From positions 1-63,136 of the forward strand of contig CACBKA010000007.1 of the NCBI GenBank assembly GCA_902539745.1: 63,136 bases of DNA, in the 5' to 3' direction. Position 1 is the stretch's first letter; each line of letters starts with the position of its first letter. Under the pieces are notes generated by a model that saw only the letters and a list, made by a program, of their open reading frames with translations, was not told the DNA's origin and did not search any database. This document shows, in pieces, positions 9,775 through 22,636 of the stretch. The position numbers and the translations under genes are program-made. The DNA is from an uncultured Pelagibacteraceae bacterium. Lineage in GTDB: Bacteria; Pseudomonadota; Alphaproteobacteria; Pelagibacterales; Pelagibacteraceae.

Positions 9775-10857
9775 ATGTCTTTTAATACTTTTGGAAAAAT
9801 ATTTAGATTTACGACTTGGGGTGAGTCACATGGCCCAGCTATAGGCTGTATTATCGATGGTTGCCCTCCAAATATCCCAATTTCTGAGAAGGAAATACAG
9901 ATAGATATGGATCGAAGAAGACCTGGTAACACTAAGTTTGTGTCTCAAAGGAAAGAGTCGGATAAAATAGAAATTTTGTCTGGCGTATTTGATGGAAAAT
10001 CTACGGGGACTCCTATTTCAATATTAATAAGAAACGAAGACAAAAGATCTAGAGACTATGAGTCAATAAAGAATAAATTTAGACCCGGCCATGCTGATTT
10101 CACATATTTTAAAAAATATGGAATAAGAGATTTTAGAGGAGGTGGAAGACAGTCTGCAAGAGAAACTGCCTCAAGAGTTGCTGCTGGTGCTATAGCAAGA
10201 ATAGTATTAAAAAATTTATTAGGAAAAAAGTTTAGTATTTACGGTGCTGTTGTACAGTTAGGATTAATGGGCTGTAATAGAAAAAATTGGAATAATAAAG
10301 AAATAAGAAAAAACCCATTTTTTTGCCCTGACAAAAAATCAGTAAAACTTTGGGAAAAATATTTGATGGCAGTAAGAAAATCTGGTTCATCATGTGGTGC
10401 TATAATTGAGCTAAGAGCAAATGGTATACCTGCAGGACTTGGTGCACCAATTTACTCTAAACTTGATACTGATATAGCAGGTGCTTTAATGAGTATTAAT
10501 GCTGTTAAGGGAGTAAATATCGGTGCAGGCATGGGTGCTGCATATTTATCAGGGGAAGAAAATTCTGATGAGATGAGATCTAAATCTGGAAAAGCTAAAT
10601 TTAAAAGTAATAATGCTGGAGGAATACTTGGTGGTATTTCCTCAGGGCAGGAAATAATTGCTTCATTTGCAGTAAAACCAACTTCGTCAATAATTAATAG
10701 TAGAGAAACAATTGATAAAAAAGGTAAAAATACAAAAATATCTGTCAGAGGACGCCATGATCCATGTGTTGGTATAAGAGCTGTTCCTATTGGTGAAGCT
10801 ATGCTTTCTTGCGTTTTACTAGACCACTTTTTAATGAATAGAGCGCAGTGTGGTTAA
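9775..10857 (+). CDS. aroC: Chorismate synthase
   Basis: Last step of the shikimate pathway: 1,4-trans-elimination of phosphate from EPSP using reduced FMN. The 360 residues are full length. Motifs seen are [20 protein letters not shown] at the N-terminus, [44 protein letters not shown] and [15 protein letters not shown] near the end. Its 3' end overlaps the convergent dxs gene by four bases. Confidence 0.97.
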   Translation: MSFNTFGKIFRFTTWGESHGPAIGCIIDGCPPNIPISEKEIQIDMDRRRPGNTKFVSQRKESDKIEILSGVFDGKSTGTPISILIRNEDKRSRDYESIKNKFRPGHADFTYFKKYGIRDFRGGGRQSARETASRVAAGAIARIVLKNLLGKKFSIYGAVVQLGLMGCNRKNWNNKEIRKNPFFCPDKKSVKLWEKYLMAVRKSGSSCGAIIELRANGIPAGLGAPIYSKLDTDIAGALMSINAVKGVNIGAGMGAAYLSGEENSDEMRSKSGKAKFKSNNAGGILGGISSGQEIIASFAVKPTSSIINSRETIDKKGKNTKISVRGRHDPCVGIRAVPIGEAMLSCVLLDHFLMNRAQCG

Positions 10858-12773
10858 GATAAGTTTTTATTTTTTGCAATAACCACGTTAGAATTTAAAA
10901 TACTTTCAATTTTTTCAACAATACTATTACTGTCTAATCCAGCAGTTTTATACATGTTATCAGGTGTATCTTGATCCAAAAATTTATCAGGTAAAATCAT
11001 AGATCTAAATTTTAATCCACTATCAAAAAATCCTCTTTCAGATAAAAGATTAGAAACATGAGATCCAAAACCTCCTATGGAACCTTCTTCAATTGTCAAA
11101 ACAGCTTCATGGTTTGAAGCTAATTCAAGAATTAGTTTTTCATCTAAAGGCTTTGCAAATCTTGCGTCAAAAATTGTCACAAAAATTCCTTTCTTATTTA
11201 AAGTTTCGGCAGCTTTTTTGCATTCATTCATCCTTGCTCCAAAGTTAAGAATTGCCAAATGTTTTCCAGATGAAATAATTCTACCTTTACCAATTTCAAT
11301 AGTTTCATTGATATCGGGTAATTCTACACCTAAACCACTTCCTCTAGGATATCTGAAGGCTGACGGCCTATCATTTATGTTTACTGAGGTATTTATCATT
11401 CTTACTAATTCAGCCTCATCACTTGCTGCCATTACAACAAAATTTGGTAAAGTAGAAAGGTATGTAGTATCAAATGATCCAGCATGAGTTGCTCCGTCTG
11501 AACCGACTAAACCCGCTCTATCTATTGCAAATCTAACTGGTAATGATTGTATTGCAACGTCATGGACAACCTGATCATAAGCTCTTTGCAAAAAAGTTGA
11601 GTAAATAGCAGCATAGGGTTTGTATCCCTCGGTCGCTAATCCTGCAGCGAAAGTTACTCCATGTTGTTCAGCTATGCCCACATCAAACATCCTATCGGGA
11701 AACTTTTTTTGAAAAAGATCTAGTCCAGTTCCTGATGGCATTGCACCAGTAATCGCTACAATTTTCGTATCGTTCTGAGCATGTTTAATTAAAGTATTTG
11801 CAAAAACCTTTGTATAAGAAGGTCCTACTGATTTACCTTTTGCTTGTTTACCGGTTAAAACATCAAATTTTGATACCCCGTGATATTTATCTCCTGACTC
11901 TTCAGCGGGTTTATATCCTTTGCCCTTTTTGGTAACTGCATGAATTAGTATAGGACCTTGATGATTTGAATTTTTTGCATTCTCTAAAATTGTAACTAAA
12001 TTATTAACATCATGTCCGTCGATAGGACCTATATAATAAAACCCAAGTTGGCTGAATAATGTTCCACCAGTCACTGCACTTCTAAGTAGATCCTCTGCTT
12101 TACCTGCGCTTTTTGAAAATCTTCTTGAAAATGCTGAAAGTATTAATTTTATAGTTTCGCGAAAACTGAAATATATTTTTCCAGACAAAAGTCTTGCAAG
12201 ATATTTGCTCATTGCACCAACCGGTGGTGCAATTGACATATCGTTATCATTAAGTACAACGATCAATTTTGATTTCATTGCTCCAGCATTATTCATTGCT
12301 TCATAGGCCATTCCTGCACTCATGGCTCCATCACCAATGACAGCAACAACATTATTTTTATCATTAGAAAGCTTCTTAGCTGTAGCCATTCCAAGAGTTG
12401 ATGATATCGATGTAGAACTATGTGCTGCTCCGAATGGATCATATTCGCTTTCTGATCTTTTAGTAAATCCCGAGAGCCCACCACCTTTTCTTAGTGTTCT
12501 TATTCTATCTCGTCTTCCAGTAATTATCTTATGTGGATAGCATTGATGACCAACATCCCAAACTAATTTATCTTTTGGAGTATTAAAGACATAGTGCAAA
12601 GCAACAGTAAGCTCTACAACTCCTAGACCTGCTCCTAAATGACCTCCGGTTTCTGATACAACATTAATGAGCTCGGATCTCAGTTCTTTAGAAACTTGAT
12701 CTAATTGATTTTTACTAAGTTTCCTTAAATCTGAGGGATAATTAATATTATCTAATAATTTATTTTTCATCAA
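10854..12773 (-). CDS. dxs: 1-deoxy-D-xylulose-5-phosphate synthase
   Basis: Thiamine-diphosphate enzyme condensing pyruvate and glyceraldehyde 3-phosphate, the entry step of the MEP isoprenoid pathway. The 639 residues match the family. Seen are [17 protein letters not shown], the ThDP/Mg motif [32 protein letters not shown], the pyrimidine-binding region [15 protein letters not shown] and [15 protein letters not shown]. Its ATG overlaps the ispA stop by four bases and xseB is just upstream. The xseB-ispA-dxs order is the common proteobacterial isoprenoid operon. Confidence 0.97.
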   Translation of the reverse strand: MMKNKLLDNINYPSDLRKLSKNQLDQVSKELRSELINVVSETGGHLGAGLGVVELTVALHYVFNTPKDKLVWDVGHQCYPHKIITGRRDRIRTLRKGGGLSGFTKRSESEYDPFGAAHSSTSISSTLGMATAKKLSNDKNNVVAVIGDGAMSAGMAYEAMNNAGAMKSKLIVVLNDNDMSIAPPVGAMSKYLARLLSGKIYFSFRETIKLILSAFSRRFSKSAGKAEDLLRSAVTGGTLFSQLGFYYIGPIDGHDVNNLVTILENAKNSNHQGPILIHAVTKKGKGYKPAEESGDKYHGVSKFDVLTGKQAKGKSVGPSYTKVFANTLIKHAQNDTKIVAITGAMPSGTGLDLFQKKFPDRMFDVGIAEQHGVTFAAGLATEGYKPYAAIYSTFLQRAYDQVVHDVAIQSLPVRFAIDRAGLVGSDGATHAGSFDTTYLSTLPNFVVMAASDEAELVRMINTSVNINDRPSAFRYPRGSGLGVELPDINETIEIGKGRIISSGKHLAILNFGARMNECKKAAETLNKKGIFVTIFDARFAKPLDEKLILELASNHEAVLTIEEGSIGGFGSHVSNLLSERGFFDSGLKFRSMILPDKFLDQDTPDNMYKTAGLDSNSIVEKIESILNSNVVIAKNKNLS

Positions 12774-13642
12774 AAACTTCTATTTAATATAAAATCTGAT
12801 ACCTCAATTAACTTATTTGATTTTTTTCCATATTTTTTTAATTTATTTATTATCGTCTTTTTTCTATCTAAAGCAAACTCTAAAGTTTTTTCATAACCAA
12901 ATAATTTAATTAATGTGGATTTCCCCTTTTTTTTATCTTTCTTAACTGGTTTGCCTGTGTTTTTTTTATATCCTTTTATGTCTAAAAGGTCATCTGCAAT
13001 TTGAAACAGTAGTCCTAATTCCTCTCCAATCATGCTCATTTCTTTTTGTGTCTTGAGACTTTTTTTAGCTATAACTGCCGGTGCTAAACAACAAAATTCA
13101 AATAATTTTCCTGTTTTTTTTCTCTGCATATTAATGATTTTTTTAAAATCAATTTTCTTTTTTTCGTAATTAAGATCTAAAAATTGACCTCCTGCAATAC
13201 CAACGTGACCAGCGCATTCAGATAATTTTTTTATTAAATTTAATTTAATTTTTGTATCTATATTAAATTTTTTATCCGCTATCATTTCAAAAGCTAATGT
13301 AAGCAAAGAATTGCCAGCAAGTATAGCTGTTGACTCACCGAATTTAATATGTGTTGATGGTTTTCCTCGTCTTAGTCTATCGTTATCCATACACGGTAAG
13401 TCATCATGAATTAAGGAGTACGAATGTATGAATTCTACAGCAGCACATAAATTAATTATTTGATTAGATCTAATATTAAAAATTTTTGATGTATTAAAAA
13501 TAATTGTTGATCTAATCTTTTTTCCACCAAATAAAGTACCATATTTCATTACAGGGATGAGGTTCGAATAATTTTGTGTATTGAAATACTTCTTTATAAA
13601 TGTATCAACAATTTTTGCATTTTGTTTAATATTTTTAAGCAT
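12770..13642 (-). CDS. ispA: Farnesyl diphosphate synthase (short-chain prenyltransferase)
   Basis: Adds isopentenyl diphosphate to DMAPP and geranyl diphosphate to give farnesyl diphosphate. 290 residues. The first aspartate motif is [12 protein letters not shown] (Asp 80, 81 and 86), with the two-residue insertion (DDxxxxD) that marks bacterial type II farnesyl synthases and separates it from the DDxxD ispB gene in this window. The second motif is [18 protein letters not shown] near residue 41 binds diphosphate. It sits between xseB (13 bases upstream) and dxs (4-base overlap). Confidence 0.93.
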   Translation of the reverse strand: MLKNIKQNAKIVDTFIKKYFNTQNYSNLIPVMKYGTLFGGKKIRSTIIFNTSKIFNIRSNQIINLCAAVEFIHSYSLIHDDLPCMDNDRLRRGKPSTHIKFGESTAILAGNSLLTLAFEMIADKKFNIDTKIKLNLIKKLSECAGHVGIAGGQFLDLNYEKKKIDFKKIINMQRKKTGKLFEFCCLAPAVIAKKSLKTQKEMSMIGEELGLLFQIADDLLDIKGYKKNTGKPVKKDKKKGKSTLIKLFGYEKTLEFALDRKKTIINKLKKYGKKSNKLIEVSDFILNRSF

Positions 13643-13655
13643 TGAAAATGATTAA

Positions 13656-13880
13656 TTATTTTTTTTTACCCAATGAATGTATTTTGTTTAGTTTTTCCTT
13701 AAAAACGTTATCTACATGATTATTCAATAGCAGCAATCTTTCATAATCTTTCTTTGAATTCTCTAAATCTATCTCATTATCCTCTAATCTTTTTAAAATA
13801 TCTGATATTTCAATTTTAGCTTCGTTTATTGATTTACTTTTAATGTCAGGTGGAATATTTTTAGTTTTCATTAAACTCAT
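13656..13880 (-). CDS. xseB: Exodeoxyribonuclease VII small subunit
   Basis: Small regulatory chain of the ExoVII single-strand nuclease. The 74 residues are typical, with the conserved helical stretch I-SDILKRLEDNEIDLENS and a following helix (DYERLLLLNNHVDN). It is the first gene of the xseB-ispA-dxs unit and starts 12 bases from the divergent tsaC gene. The large subunit XseA is not in the window. Confidence 0.88.
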   Translation of the reverse strand: MSLMKTKNIPPDIKSKSINEAKIEISDILKRLEDNEIDLENSKKDYERLLLLNNHVDNVFKEKLNKIHSLGKKK

Positions 13881-13892
13881 AATAATCTTAAT

Positions 13893-14835
13893 ATGAAAAA
13901 TATCTATAAAAATTCTTTTTACAACCTGAATAAAGCTAAAAGAATTTTAGAAAAAAACCAAATTTTAGCACTACCGACAGAGACTGTATATGGGTTAGCA
14001 GGAAATGCTTATTCACATAAATCTGTTAAGAGAATATATAGTTTAAAGAAGAGACCTCAAAAAAATCCACTTATTATTCATTATTATAATTTAGATCTGC
14101 TTAAAAAAGATGCAGAATATGACAAAAATTTTTTAAAACTTTATAAAAAATTTTCTCCTGGGCCCCTTACATATATTTTAAAAAAGAAAAAAAAAATCGA
14201 AAGTTTCAAAATTTGCTAATGCAAAACTAAAAACTATTGCGGTGAGATTCCCAAAAAACAAAATTATTAGATCTTTGTTGAAAAAATTAACTTTCCCTTT
14301 AGCAATACCCAGCGCAAATATTTCTACTGGGGTAAGTCCAACAGAACCACTAGATGTGGTTGACGAATTTAAAAATAAAATTAAATTTATTTTAAACGGT
14401 GGAAAATCATTTATTGGGCTTGAGTCGACTGTTATAAATTTAAGTAGTAAACCAGCAATTTTGAGACCGGGATCAATAAGTCATACTCAAATTGAAAAGG
14501 TATTGAAAAAAAAAGTCTCAAATGTAACTAAATCTAAATTTGTGATTTCACCCGGTATGCACAAAAGACATTATTCACCAGGCATACCAATTAAACTTAA
14601 TTCGATTAAACCTGATTATAAGGCCGCATTCATTGTTTTTGGAAAAAAGTATAAAATGAAAAAAAATATGTTCAATTTAAGTAAAAAAAGTAATCTTAAA
14701 GAAGCGGCCAAAAATTTATATAAAGTCTTAAGAAGAATAAAAAAATTAAAATATAAAAAAATTAACGTAGTTAAAATTCCAAATAAAAATATTGGAATTG
14801 CGATCAATGATAGATTAAAGAAAGCATCAAATTAA
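13893..14835 (+). CDS. tsaC: Sua5-type threonylcarbamoyl-AMP synthase, interrupted by a +1 frameshift
   Basis: Makes threonylcarbamoyl-AMP for the t6A37 modification of ANN-decoding tRNAs. The N-terminal part (13893-14219) carries ALPTETVYGLAGNA, LKKRPQKNPLIIH and FSPGPLTYIL. The frame then shifts by one base within a run of ten A residues at 14187-14196. From 14197 the next frame reads SKVSKFANAKLKTIAVRFP and continues through PSANISTGVSPT, GLESTVI and ILRPGSI. The C-terminal Sua5 domain follows (PGMHKRHYSP). Removing one A restores about 313 residues. Both halves look well conserved, so a homopolymer sequencing error or slippage is more likely than an old pseudogene. The GTG at 14242 is internal. 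Confidence 0.85.
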
Positions 14836-15570
14836 ATGTCTATTGAAATTAAAAATTTATCAAAAAAATTTAATGAAACTTACGCAGTAAAAAATATCAA
14901 TCTTACTATAGGCACAAACAAAACTATAGGGTTACTTGGTCCTAATGGTTGCGGCAAAACTACATCGATAGGAATGATGCTCGGATTAATTAAGCCAACT
15001 ACAGGCGATATTATTATTCAAAATAAAAATATAAATACATTTGAGAGAAATAAACTTTTAAGCATAATGAATTTTGCTTCGCCCTACGTAGAATTACCTA
15101 AAAAACTTAGTGTAAAACAAAATCTTCAAATCTACGGTAGGCTTTACGGTGTAAAAGATTTATCTCTTAGAATAGATGAATTAGCTGAAGACTTAAATTT
15201 AAAAGATTTTATTAATAAAAAAACTGGTGAGTTATCCTCGGGACAAAAAAATAGAGTATCACTTGCTAAGTCGCTAATTAACAAACCTGAAATTCTTTTA
15301 TTAGATGAACCGACTGCAAGTCTTGATCCAGATATTGGTGATTATGTTAGATCTTATGTTCAATCATACAAATCTAAAAATAAAGTAACTATACTTTTAG
15401 CTTCTCATAACATGGCTGAAGTAGAAAGGCTTTGTGACAGTGTTATAATGATGAAAAAAGGGAAAATTATTGATCAAGGAACTAGTAAAGAGATAATAAA
15501 TAGACATGGTCGAACAAATCTAGAAGAAACATTTTTAAAAATAGTAAGGAGTAAAGATGAGATGGCATAA
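14836..15570 (+). CDS. ABC exporter ATP-binding protein (ABC-2 type)
   Basis: ATPase of an ABC-2-type exporter; substrate unknown. 244 residues. Walker A is GLLGPNGCGKTTS (residues 33-45). The signature is shifted to ELSSGQKNRVSLAKS instead of LSGGQ, Walker B is ILLLDEPTASLDPD, and the switch His is in LLASHNMAEVE. The ATG directly follows the tsaC stop and the 3' end overlaps the permease gene by 14 bases, so the pair is translationally coupled. The closest recognisable architecture is NodI- or CcmA-like drug/polysaccharide exporters. Confidence 0.9.
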   Translation: MSIEIKNLSKKFNETYAVKNINLTIGTNKTIGLLGPNGCGKTTSIGMMLGLIKPTTGDIIIQNKNINTFERNKLLSIMNFASPYVELPKKLSVKQNLQIYGRLYGVKDLSLRIDELAEDLNLKDFINKKTGELSSGQKNRVSLAKSLINKPEILLLDEPTASLDPDIGDYVRSYVQSYKSKNKVTILLASHNMAEVERLCDSVIMMKKGKIIDQGTSKEIINRHGRTNLEETFLKIVRSKDEMA

Positions 15571-16348
15571 AATCTATGCTTTATGTTTAAGACATATTTA
15601 CTTGATAAGTAATTCTTTGCCGAGAATTATAGACTTAATATATTGGCCGACTGTCCAAATATTTTTATGGGGATTTATATCAAAATTTTTTACTTTAAAT
15701 TCTGAGTATTACAGTAATACAGTAGGAATAATATTAACAGCAGCCATTCTATACGATTTTTTATTTAGAGTAAGTATTAGTTATAATATTATGTTTCTTG
15801 AAGAAATTTGGAGTAGGAATTTTACAAATTTATTTATAGCTCCAATAAAATTAAGTGAAATGATAGCATCGCTTACAATAACTGCGGTGTTTAGATCTTT
15901 AATAGGATTAATTCCAGCTGCATTATTGGCGATACCTTTGTTTGGCGTTTCAGTTTTTAAAATAGGTTTGCCACTGTTAGCATTGTTATTTAGTTTGTAT
16001 ATTTTTGGTGTCACCCTTGGACTTTTAGTCACTGCAGGACTTTTACGATTTGGCCCTTCATTTGAAAATATTGCTTGGGCGAGCTTATTTTTTTTAGCTC
16101 CATTGGGTTGTATATATTACCCAGTAGAGATACTACCCTTGTCTTTACAAATAATAGCTAAAGGACTTCCGCTTGTACATGTTTTTGAAGAAATGAGAAA
16201 TATACTAATAAATGGAACGGTTAATTATTTTGAAATATTCATTTCAATTTTAATTTCAATTGCCTATTTTATTTTTGGTGTAATAATTTTTTATATGGCA
16301 TACTTTGGTGCTAGAGTAAGAGGTACCTTGATAAATATGGGGGAATAA
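15557..16348 (+). CDS. ABC-2 type exporter permease
   Basis: Membrane partner of the preceding ATPase. The 263 residues contain about six hydrophobic segments, among them IIDLIYWPTVQIFLWGFI near the N-terminus, a central pair (LIGLIPAALLAIPLFGV, LPLLALLFSLYIFGVTLGLL) and a last helix ending MAYFGARVRG. The size and the GCIYYPVEILPLSLQ loop match the NodJ/YadH class of ABC-2 permeases. The gene for a GT17 glycosyltransferase begins three bases later, so export of a glycan or glycolipid is a reasonable guess only. Confidence 0.87.
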   Translation: MRWHKIYALCLRHIYLISNSLPRIIDLIYWPTVQIFLWGFISKFFTLNSEYYSNTVGIILTAAILYDFLFRVSISYNIMFLEEIWSRNFTNLFIAPIKLSEMIASLTITAVFRSLIGLIPAALLAIPLFGVSVFKIGLPLLALLFSLYIFGVTLGLLVTAGLLRFGPSFENIAWASLFFLAPLGCIYYPVEILPLSLQIIAKGLPLVHVFEEMRNILINGTVNYFEIFISILISIAYFIFGVIIFYMAYFGARVRGTLINMGE

Positions 16349-16351
16349 TAA

Positions 16352-17167
16352 ATGGCTCTATATGACTGTTTTATGTATTTTGATGAAGATATGCTGCTCG
16401 ACATCAGGCTAAATATATTAAATGAAACAGTTGATAAATTTATAATAGCGGAAGCAACAAAAACTCACTCTGGTCAAGATAAAAAGCTTAATTTTGATAT
16501 AAAAAATTTTTTAAAATTTAAAGATAAAATAAATTATTTAGTAATCGATGATTTGCCTGAAAATTTAAGTAAATACAAAAAAGGCTGGTCAGAAAGTCAT
16601 TTAAGAGATCAATATCAACGAAATTCTTTAAGTAGAGGTTTGGTGGACTGTGATGAAGATGATTTAGTTATGATCTCAGATCTTGATGAAATTCCAAATC
16701 CAGACAAAATAAGTGAATTTAATAAAGAAAAAAAGTATGCTTGTTTTTTACAAAAGAATTTTCATCAAAAATTAAATTTACTAAATACTTCAATAAAGGA
16801 ATGGCCTGGAACAAAAATTTGTATAAAAAAATATTTAAAATCACCTCAGTGGCTAAGAAATATTAAAACTAAAAAAAGACCTTTTTGGAAATTTTATAAA
16901 CCTCGAAGACCACAAATATTAAACGATGGTGGTTGGCATTTTAATGATTTAAAAACACCAAAAGAACTATCGAATAAAATTCAGAGTTATGCTCATCAAG
17001 AATTTAATAAAGATAAATTTATTGATGTCCAAAAAATTAGCGATAGGTTGAAAAATAATAAAGATTTATTTGATCGTGATTATAAATTTGAAATTATAAA
17101 AATTGATGAAAATTACCCAAAATTTTTAAGAGAAAATAAGGTTAAGTATAAAAACTGGATATTATAA
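16352..17167 (+). CDS. Glycosyltransferase family 17 (GnT-III-like)
   Basis: Probable sugar transferase of the family that includes the eukaryotic beta-1,4-N-acetylglucosaminyltransferase MGAT3. The 271 residues begin with MALYDCFMYFDEDMLLDIRL, followed by FIIAEATKTHSG, RDQYQRN and a metal/nucleotide-sugar motif VMISDLDEIPNP near residue 110. The block GGWHFNDL occurs in the C-terminal half. There is no signal peptide or membrane helix, so it should act in the cytoplasm. It follows the ABC-2 permease by three bases, suggesting a three-gene surface-glycan unit. Donor and acceptor are unknown. Confidence 0.8.
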   Translation: MALYDCFMYFDEDMLLDIRLNILNETVDKFIIAEATKTHSGQDKKLNFDIKNFLKFKDKINYLVIDDLPENLSKYKKGWSESHLRDQYQRNSLSRGLVDCDEDDLVMISDLDEIPNPDKISEFNKEKKYACFLQKNFHQKLNLLNTSIKEWPGTKICIKKYLKSPQWLRNIKTKKRPFWKFYKPRRPQILNDGGWHFNDLKTPKELSNKIQSYAHQEFNKDKFIDVQKISDRLKNNKDLFDRDYKFEIIKIDENYPKFLRENKVKYKNWIL

Positions 17168-17186
17168 AATTTGCACTATTTTATTT

Positions 17187-17264
17187 TGGTGGGCCGTGAA
17201 GGATTTGAACCCTCAACCTCACCGTCCGAAGCGGTGCGCTCTATCCAGTTGAAGCTAACGGCCC
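17187..17264 (-). tRNA. tRNA-Arg (anticodon UCG)
   Basis: On the minus strand the acceptor stem GGGCCGT pairs with ACGGCCC, followed by discriminator A and an encoded CCA. The anticodon stem CACCG/CGGTG encloses the loop CTTCGGA, giving anticodon TCG. The T arm is GAGGG-TTCAAAT-CCTTC. The D arm reads GCTTCAACTGGATAGAGC, one base longer than the usual GCTCAACTGGATAGAGC pattern. The gene lies alone in the 126-base gap between the GT17 gene and rluD. Confidence 0.93.
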
Positions 17265-17293
17265 CTAGGAATATAATACTATTAAATTATTAG

Positions 17294-18274
17294 ATGAATA
17301 AAACAATAACATTTTTAGCTAAGGATCTGGGAAAAAAGATCAGATTAGATAAGTATTTAGCAGATAACTTAAATGATTTTACCAGATCACAAATAAAAAA
17401 AATAATATTGTCAAAGAATATCAAGGTGAATAAAAAATTGATCAATTCTGCATCTGAGAAAGTAAAGAAAGATGATTTAATTGAGGTGAGTTTTCCAGAT
17501 AGAAAAAATAACGATTTAAAACCAAAAAAAATAAATTTAGATATAGTATACGAAGATAACGATGTAATAATTATAAATAAAAAAAGTGGCTTAGTTGTTC
17601 ACCCTGGGGCTGGAAATCAAGATGAAACTTTAGTGAACGGATTAATGTACCTTTACAAAAATAATTTATCTAATATTAACGGAGAATTTAGACCAGGCAT
17701 AGTCCATAGAATTGATAAAGATACAAGTGGTTTAATTGTTGTTGCTAAAAACAATCAAACTCACAATAGTCTCTCAGAGCAATTTAGTAACCACTCAATA
17801 AAAAGAAAATATTTGGCTTTAGTTTGGGGTGTAGTAAGACCATTAAATGGAAAGATAATAACCTTAATTACTAGAAGTAAAAAAAATAGACAGCTTATGT
17901 CTGTTAGCGAACGTTTGGGTAAGAAAGCAATAACAAACTACAAAACATTAAAAACATTCAGTTCTAATGAAATACCAAGAATGAGTTTAATTGAGTGTAT
18001 TTTAGAAACGGGTAGAACTCATCAAATTAGAGTCCATCTTGCTCATAAAGGAAATCCTTTAATCGGTGACAAAAAGTATGGAAAGAAAAAACAAAAATTT
18101 AAAAAAATTAATTCAAAATTTGAAAAGATAATTTCCTCTTTTGATAGGCAAGCATTACATGCTAAAAGTTTAGGTTTTTTTCACCCAGTAAAAAAAAAGT
18201 TTCTTGATTTTGAATCCAAATTACCTAATGATTTTAAAAAAATACTGGATTTTCTTGACAAATTTGGTAATTGA
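17294..18274 (+). CDS. rluD: Ribosomal large subunit pseudouridine synthase, RluD type
   Basis: Isomerises uridines in 23S rRNA (positions 1911, 1915 and 1917 in E. coli numbering if true RluD). The 326 residues have an N-terminal S4 RNA-binding domain (about 15-70, RLDKYLADNL and the following helix) and a catalytic domain with PGIVHRIDKDTSGL, where Asp143 is the likely nucleophile. LIECILETGRTHQIRVHLAH and GDKKYG follow. RluC-like specificity cannot be excluded by eye. rpoH follows after 31 bases, an order seen widely in alphaproteobacteria. Confidence 0.92.
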   Translation: MNKTITFLAKDLGKKIRLDKYLADNLNDFTRSQIKKIILSKNIKVNKKLINSASEKVKKDDLIEVSFPDRKNNDLKPKKINLDIVYEDNDVIIINKKSGLVVHPGAGNQDETLVNGLMYLYKNNLSNINGEFRPGIVHRIDKDTSGLIVVAKNNQTHNSLSEQFSNHSIKRKYLALVWGVVRPLNGKIITLITRSKKNRQLMSVSERLGKKAITNYKTLKTFSSNEIPRMSLIECILETGRTHQIRVHLAHKGNPLIGDKKYGKKKQKFKKINSKFEKIISSFDRQALHAKSLGFFHPVKKKFLDFESKLPNDFKKILDFLDKFGN

Positions 18275-18305
18275 ACAATAAAAATTTATAAATATATATA
18301 CAGCT

Positions 18306-21303
<2,998 letters not shown>

Positions 21304-21304
21304 A

Positions 21305-22636
21305 TTATTTAATTGAGCTTTTGATTACTTTTATACATTTTAGAATTAAACTTTTATCATACGACTCAGCCATTATCCTAATTTTTGGTTCTGTTCCAGA
21401 TTTTCTAACTAAAATTCTACCATTTTGACCCATAAGCTTATTTGCTATATTTATTGCGTTTTTACATTTTGATTTATTAATTACATTTTTATCGTTTACT
21501 TCTACGTTTTCTAATATTTGTGGCAATGGTTTAAAAACTTTTAATAATCGGCTAGCTTTTTTACCCTTCCGAAGAGAAAATAAAACCTCTAAGGCTACTA
21601 ATAATCCGTCCCCAGTTGTTGCAAATTTTCCTAAAATAATGTGGCCAGACTGTTCGCCGCCTAAATTATAATTGAGCTTTTTCATTTTTTCTTTAACATA
21701 TCTATCTCCAACTTTAGATCTCGAAAATCTTATTTTTTCATTACTTAAAAATTTTTCTAAACCATAATTGGACATTAATGTTCCAACTACGCCACCTTTT
21801 AAAATTTTTTTAGATTTCCATCTACGAGCTAACATTGCAATAATTTGGTCACCATCTATTATTTTTCCTTTTTCATCACACATAATTACTCTGTCAGCAT
21901 CTCCATCAAACGCAATTCCAATTTTAGCTTTATGTTTTCTAACAGCTGTCTTTATTTTTGAAGGATATGTTGATCCACATTTTTCATTAATATTTAATCC
22001 ATTTGGTTTTACTCCTATAGAAATCACTTTTGCACCAAGTTCTTTTAATAATTTAGGAGCAGCTTTGTAAGAAGCTCCATTTGCACAATCTAAAACAATT
22101 TTTGTGCCTTTAAGGTGAAAATTACTTGGAAAATTATTTTTTAGTATTTTTGTATATTTATCATTTCCATCCTCCAAACGCTTTACTCTTCCCAATAATT
22201 TTGGATTTGTTAACTGTTTTGTATTTTTTGCATCTATTAGTTTTTCAATTTTTTTTTCAATTTTATCAGATAGTTTCATCCCATCGGGACCAAATAATTT
22301 CAGTCCATTATCATGGTAGGGATTATGTGATGCAGTAATCATTATTCCCATATTGGCCTTCATAGATTTAGTCAACATAGCCAAACCATTTGTGGGTAAA
22401 GGACCTAAAGTATAAACATGCATTCCACCAGATACTAAACCAGAAACTAGAGCTGGTTCCAAAGTATATCCTGATAATCTAGTATCCTTTGCAATTATAG
22501 CTATTTGTTTTGTTTTTTTTTGATTTTTAAAATAAGTACCCGAAGCAAGACCAAATTTAAAAAATTTTTCTCCGGTAATATTTCCTTGATTTACAGTCCC
22601 TCTAATACCGTCTGTTCCAAAATATTTATTTTTCAT
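21305..22636 (-). CDS. glmM: Phosphoglucosamine mutase
   Basis: Converts glucosamine 6-phosphate to glucosamine 1-phosphate for UDP-GlcNAc, peptidoglycan and lipid A. The 443 residues show YFGTDGIRGTVNQG at the N-terminus, the phosphoserine loop GIMITASHNPYHDNGLK, the metal loop AFDGDADR and the C-terminal phosphate-binding RKSGTEPKIRIMAE. The start overlaps the folP 3' end by 11 bases. The ftsH-folP-glmM order is conserved in many proteobacteria. Confidence 0.96.
   Translation of the reverse strand: MKNKYFGTDGIRGTVNQGNITGEKFFKFGLASGTYFKNQKKTKQIAIIAKDTRLSGYTLEPALVSGLVSGGMHVYTLGPLPTNGLAMLTKSMKANMGIMITASHNPYHDNGLKLFGPDGMKLSDKIEKKIEKLIDAKNTKQLTNPKLLGRVKRLEDGNDKYTKILKNNFPSNFHLKGTKIVLDCANGASYKAAPKLLKELGAKVISIGVKPNGLNINEKCGSTYPSKIKTAVRKHKAKIGIAFDGDADRVIMCDEKGKIIDGDQIIAMLARRWKSKKILKGGVVGTLMSNYGLEKFLSNEKIRFSRSKVGDRYVKEKMKKLNYNLGGEQSGHIILGKFATTGDGLLVALEVLFSLRKGKKASRLLKVFKPLPQILENVEVNDKNVINKSKCKNAINIANKLMGQNGRILVRKSGTEPKIRIMAESYDKSLILKCIKVIKSSIK

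Noticed and set aside
11077-11487. 136-codon frame antisense to dxs
   Set aside because: Opposite strand of a fully conserved dxs region; composition is that of a shadow frame.
14242-14835. A separate gene starting at GTG 14242
   Set aside because: The sequence before it in the same frame (SKVSKFANAKLKTIAV) is also conserved Sua5 sequence and joins the upstream frame after one base is removed, so it is the second half of tsaC.
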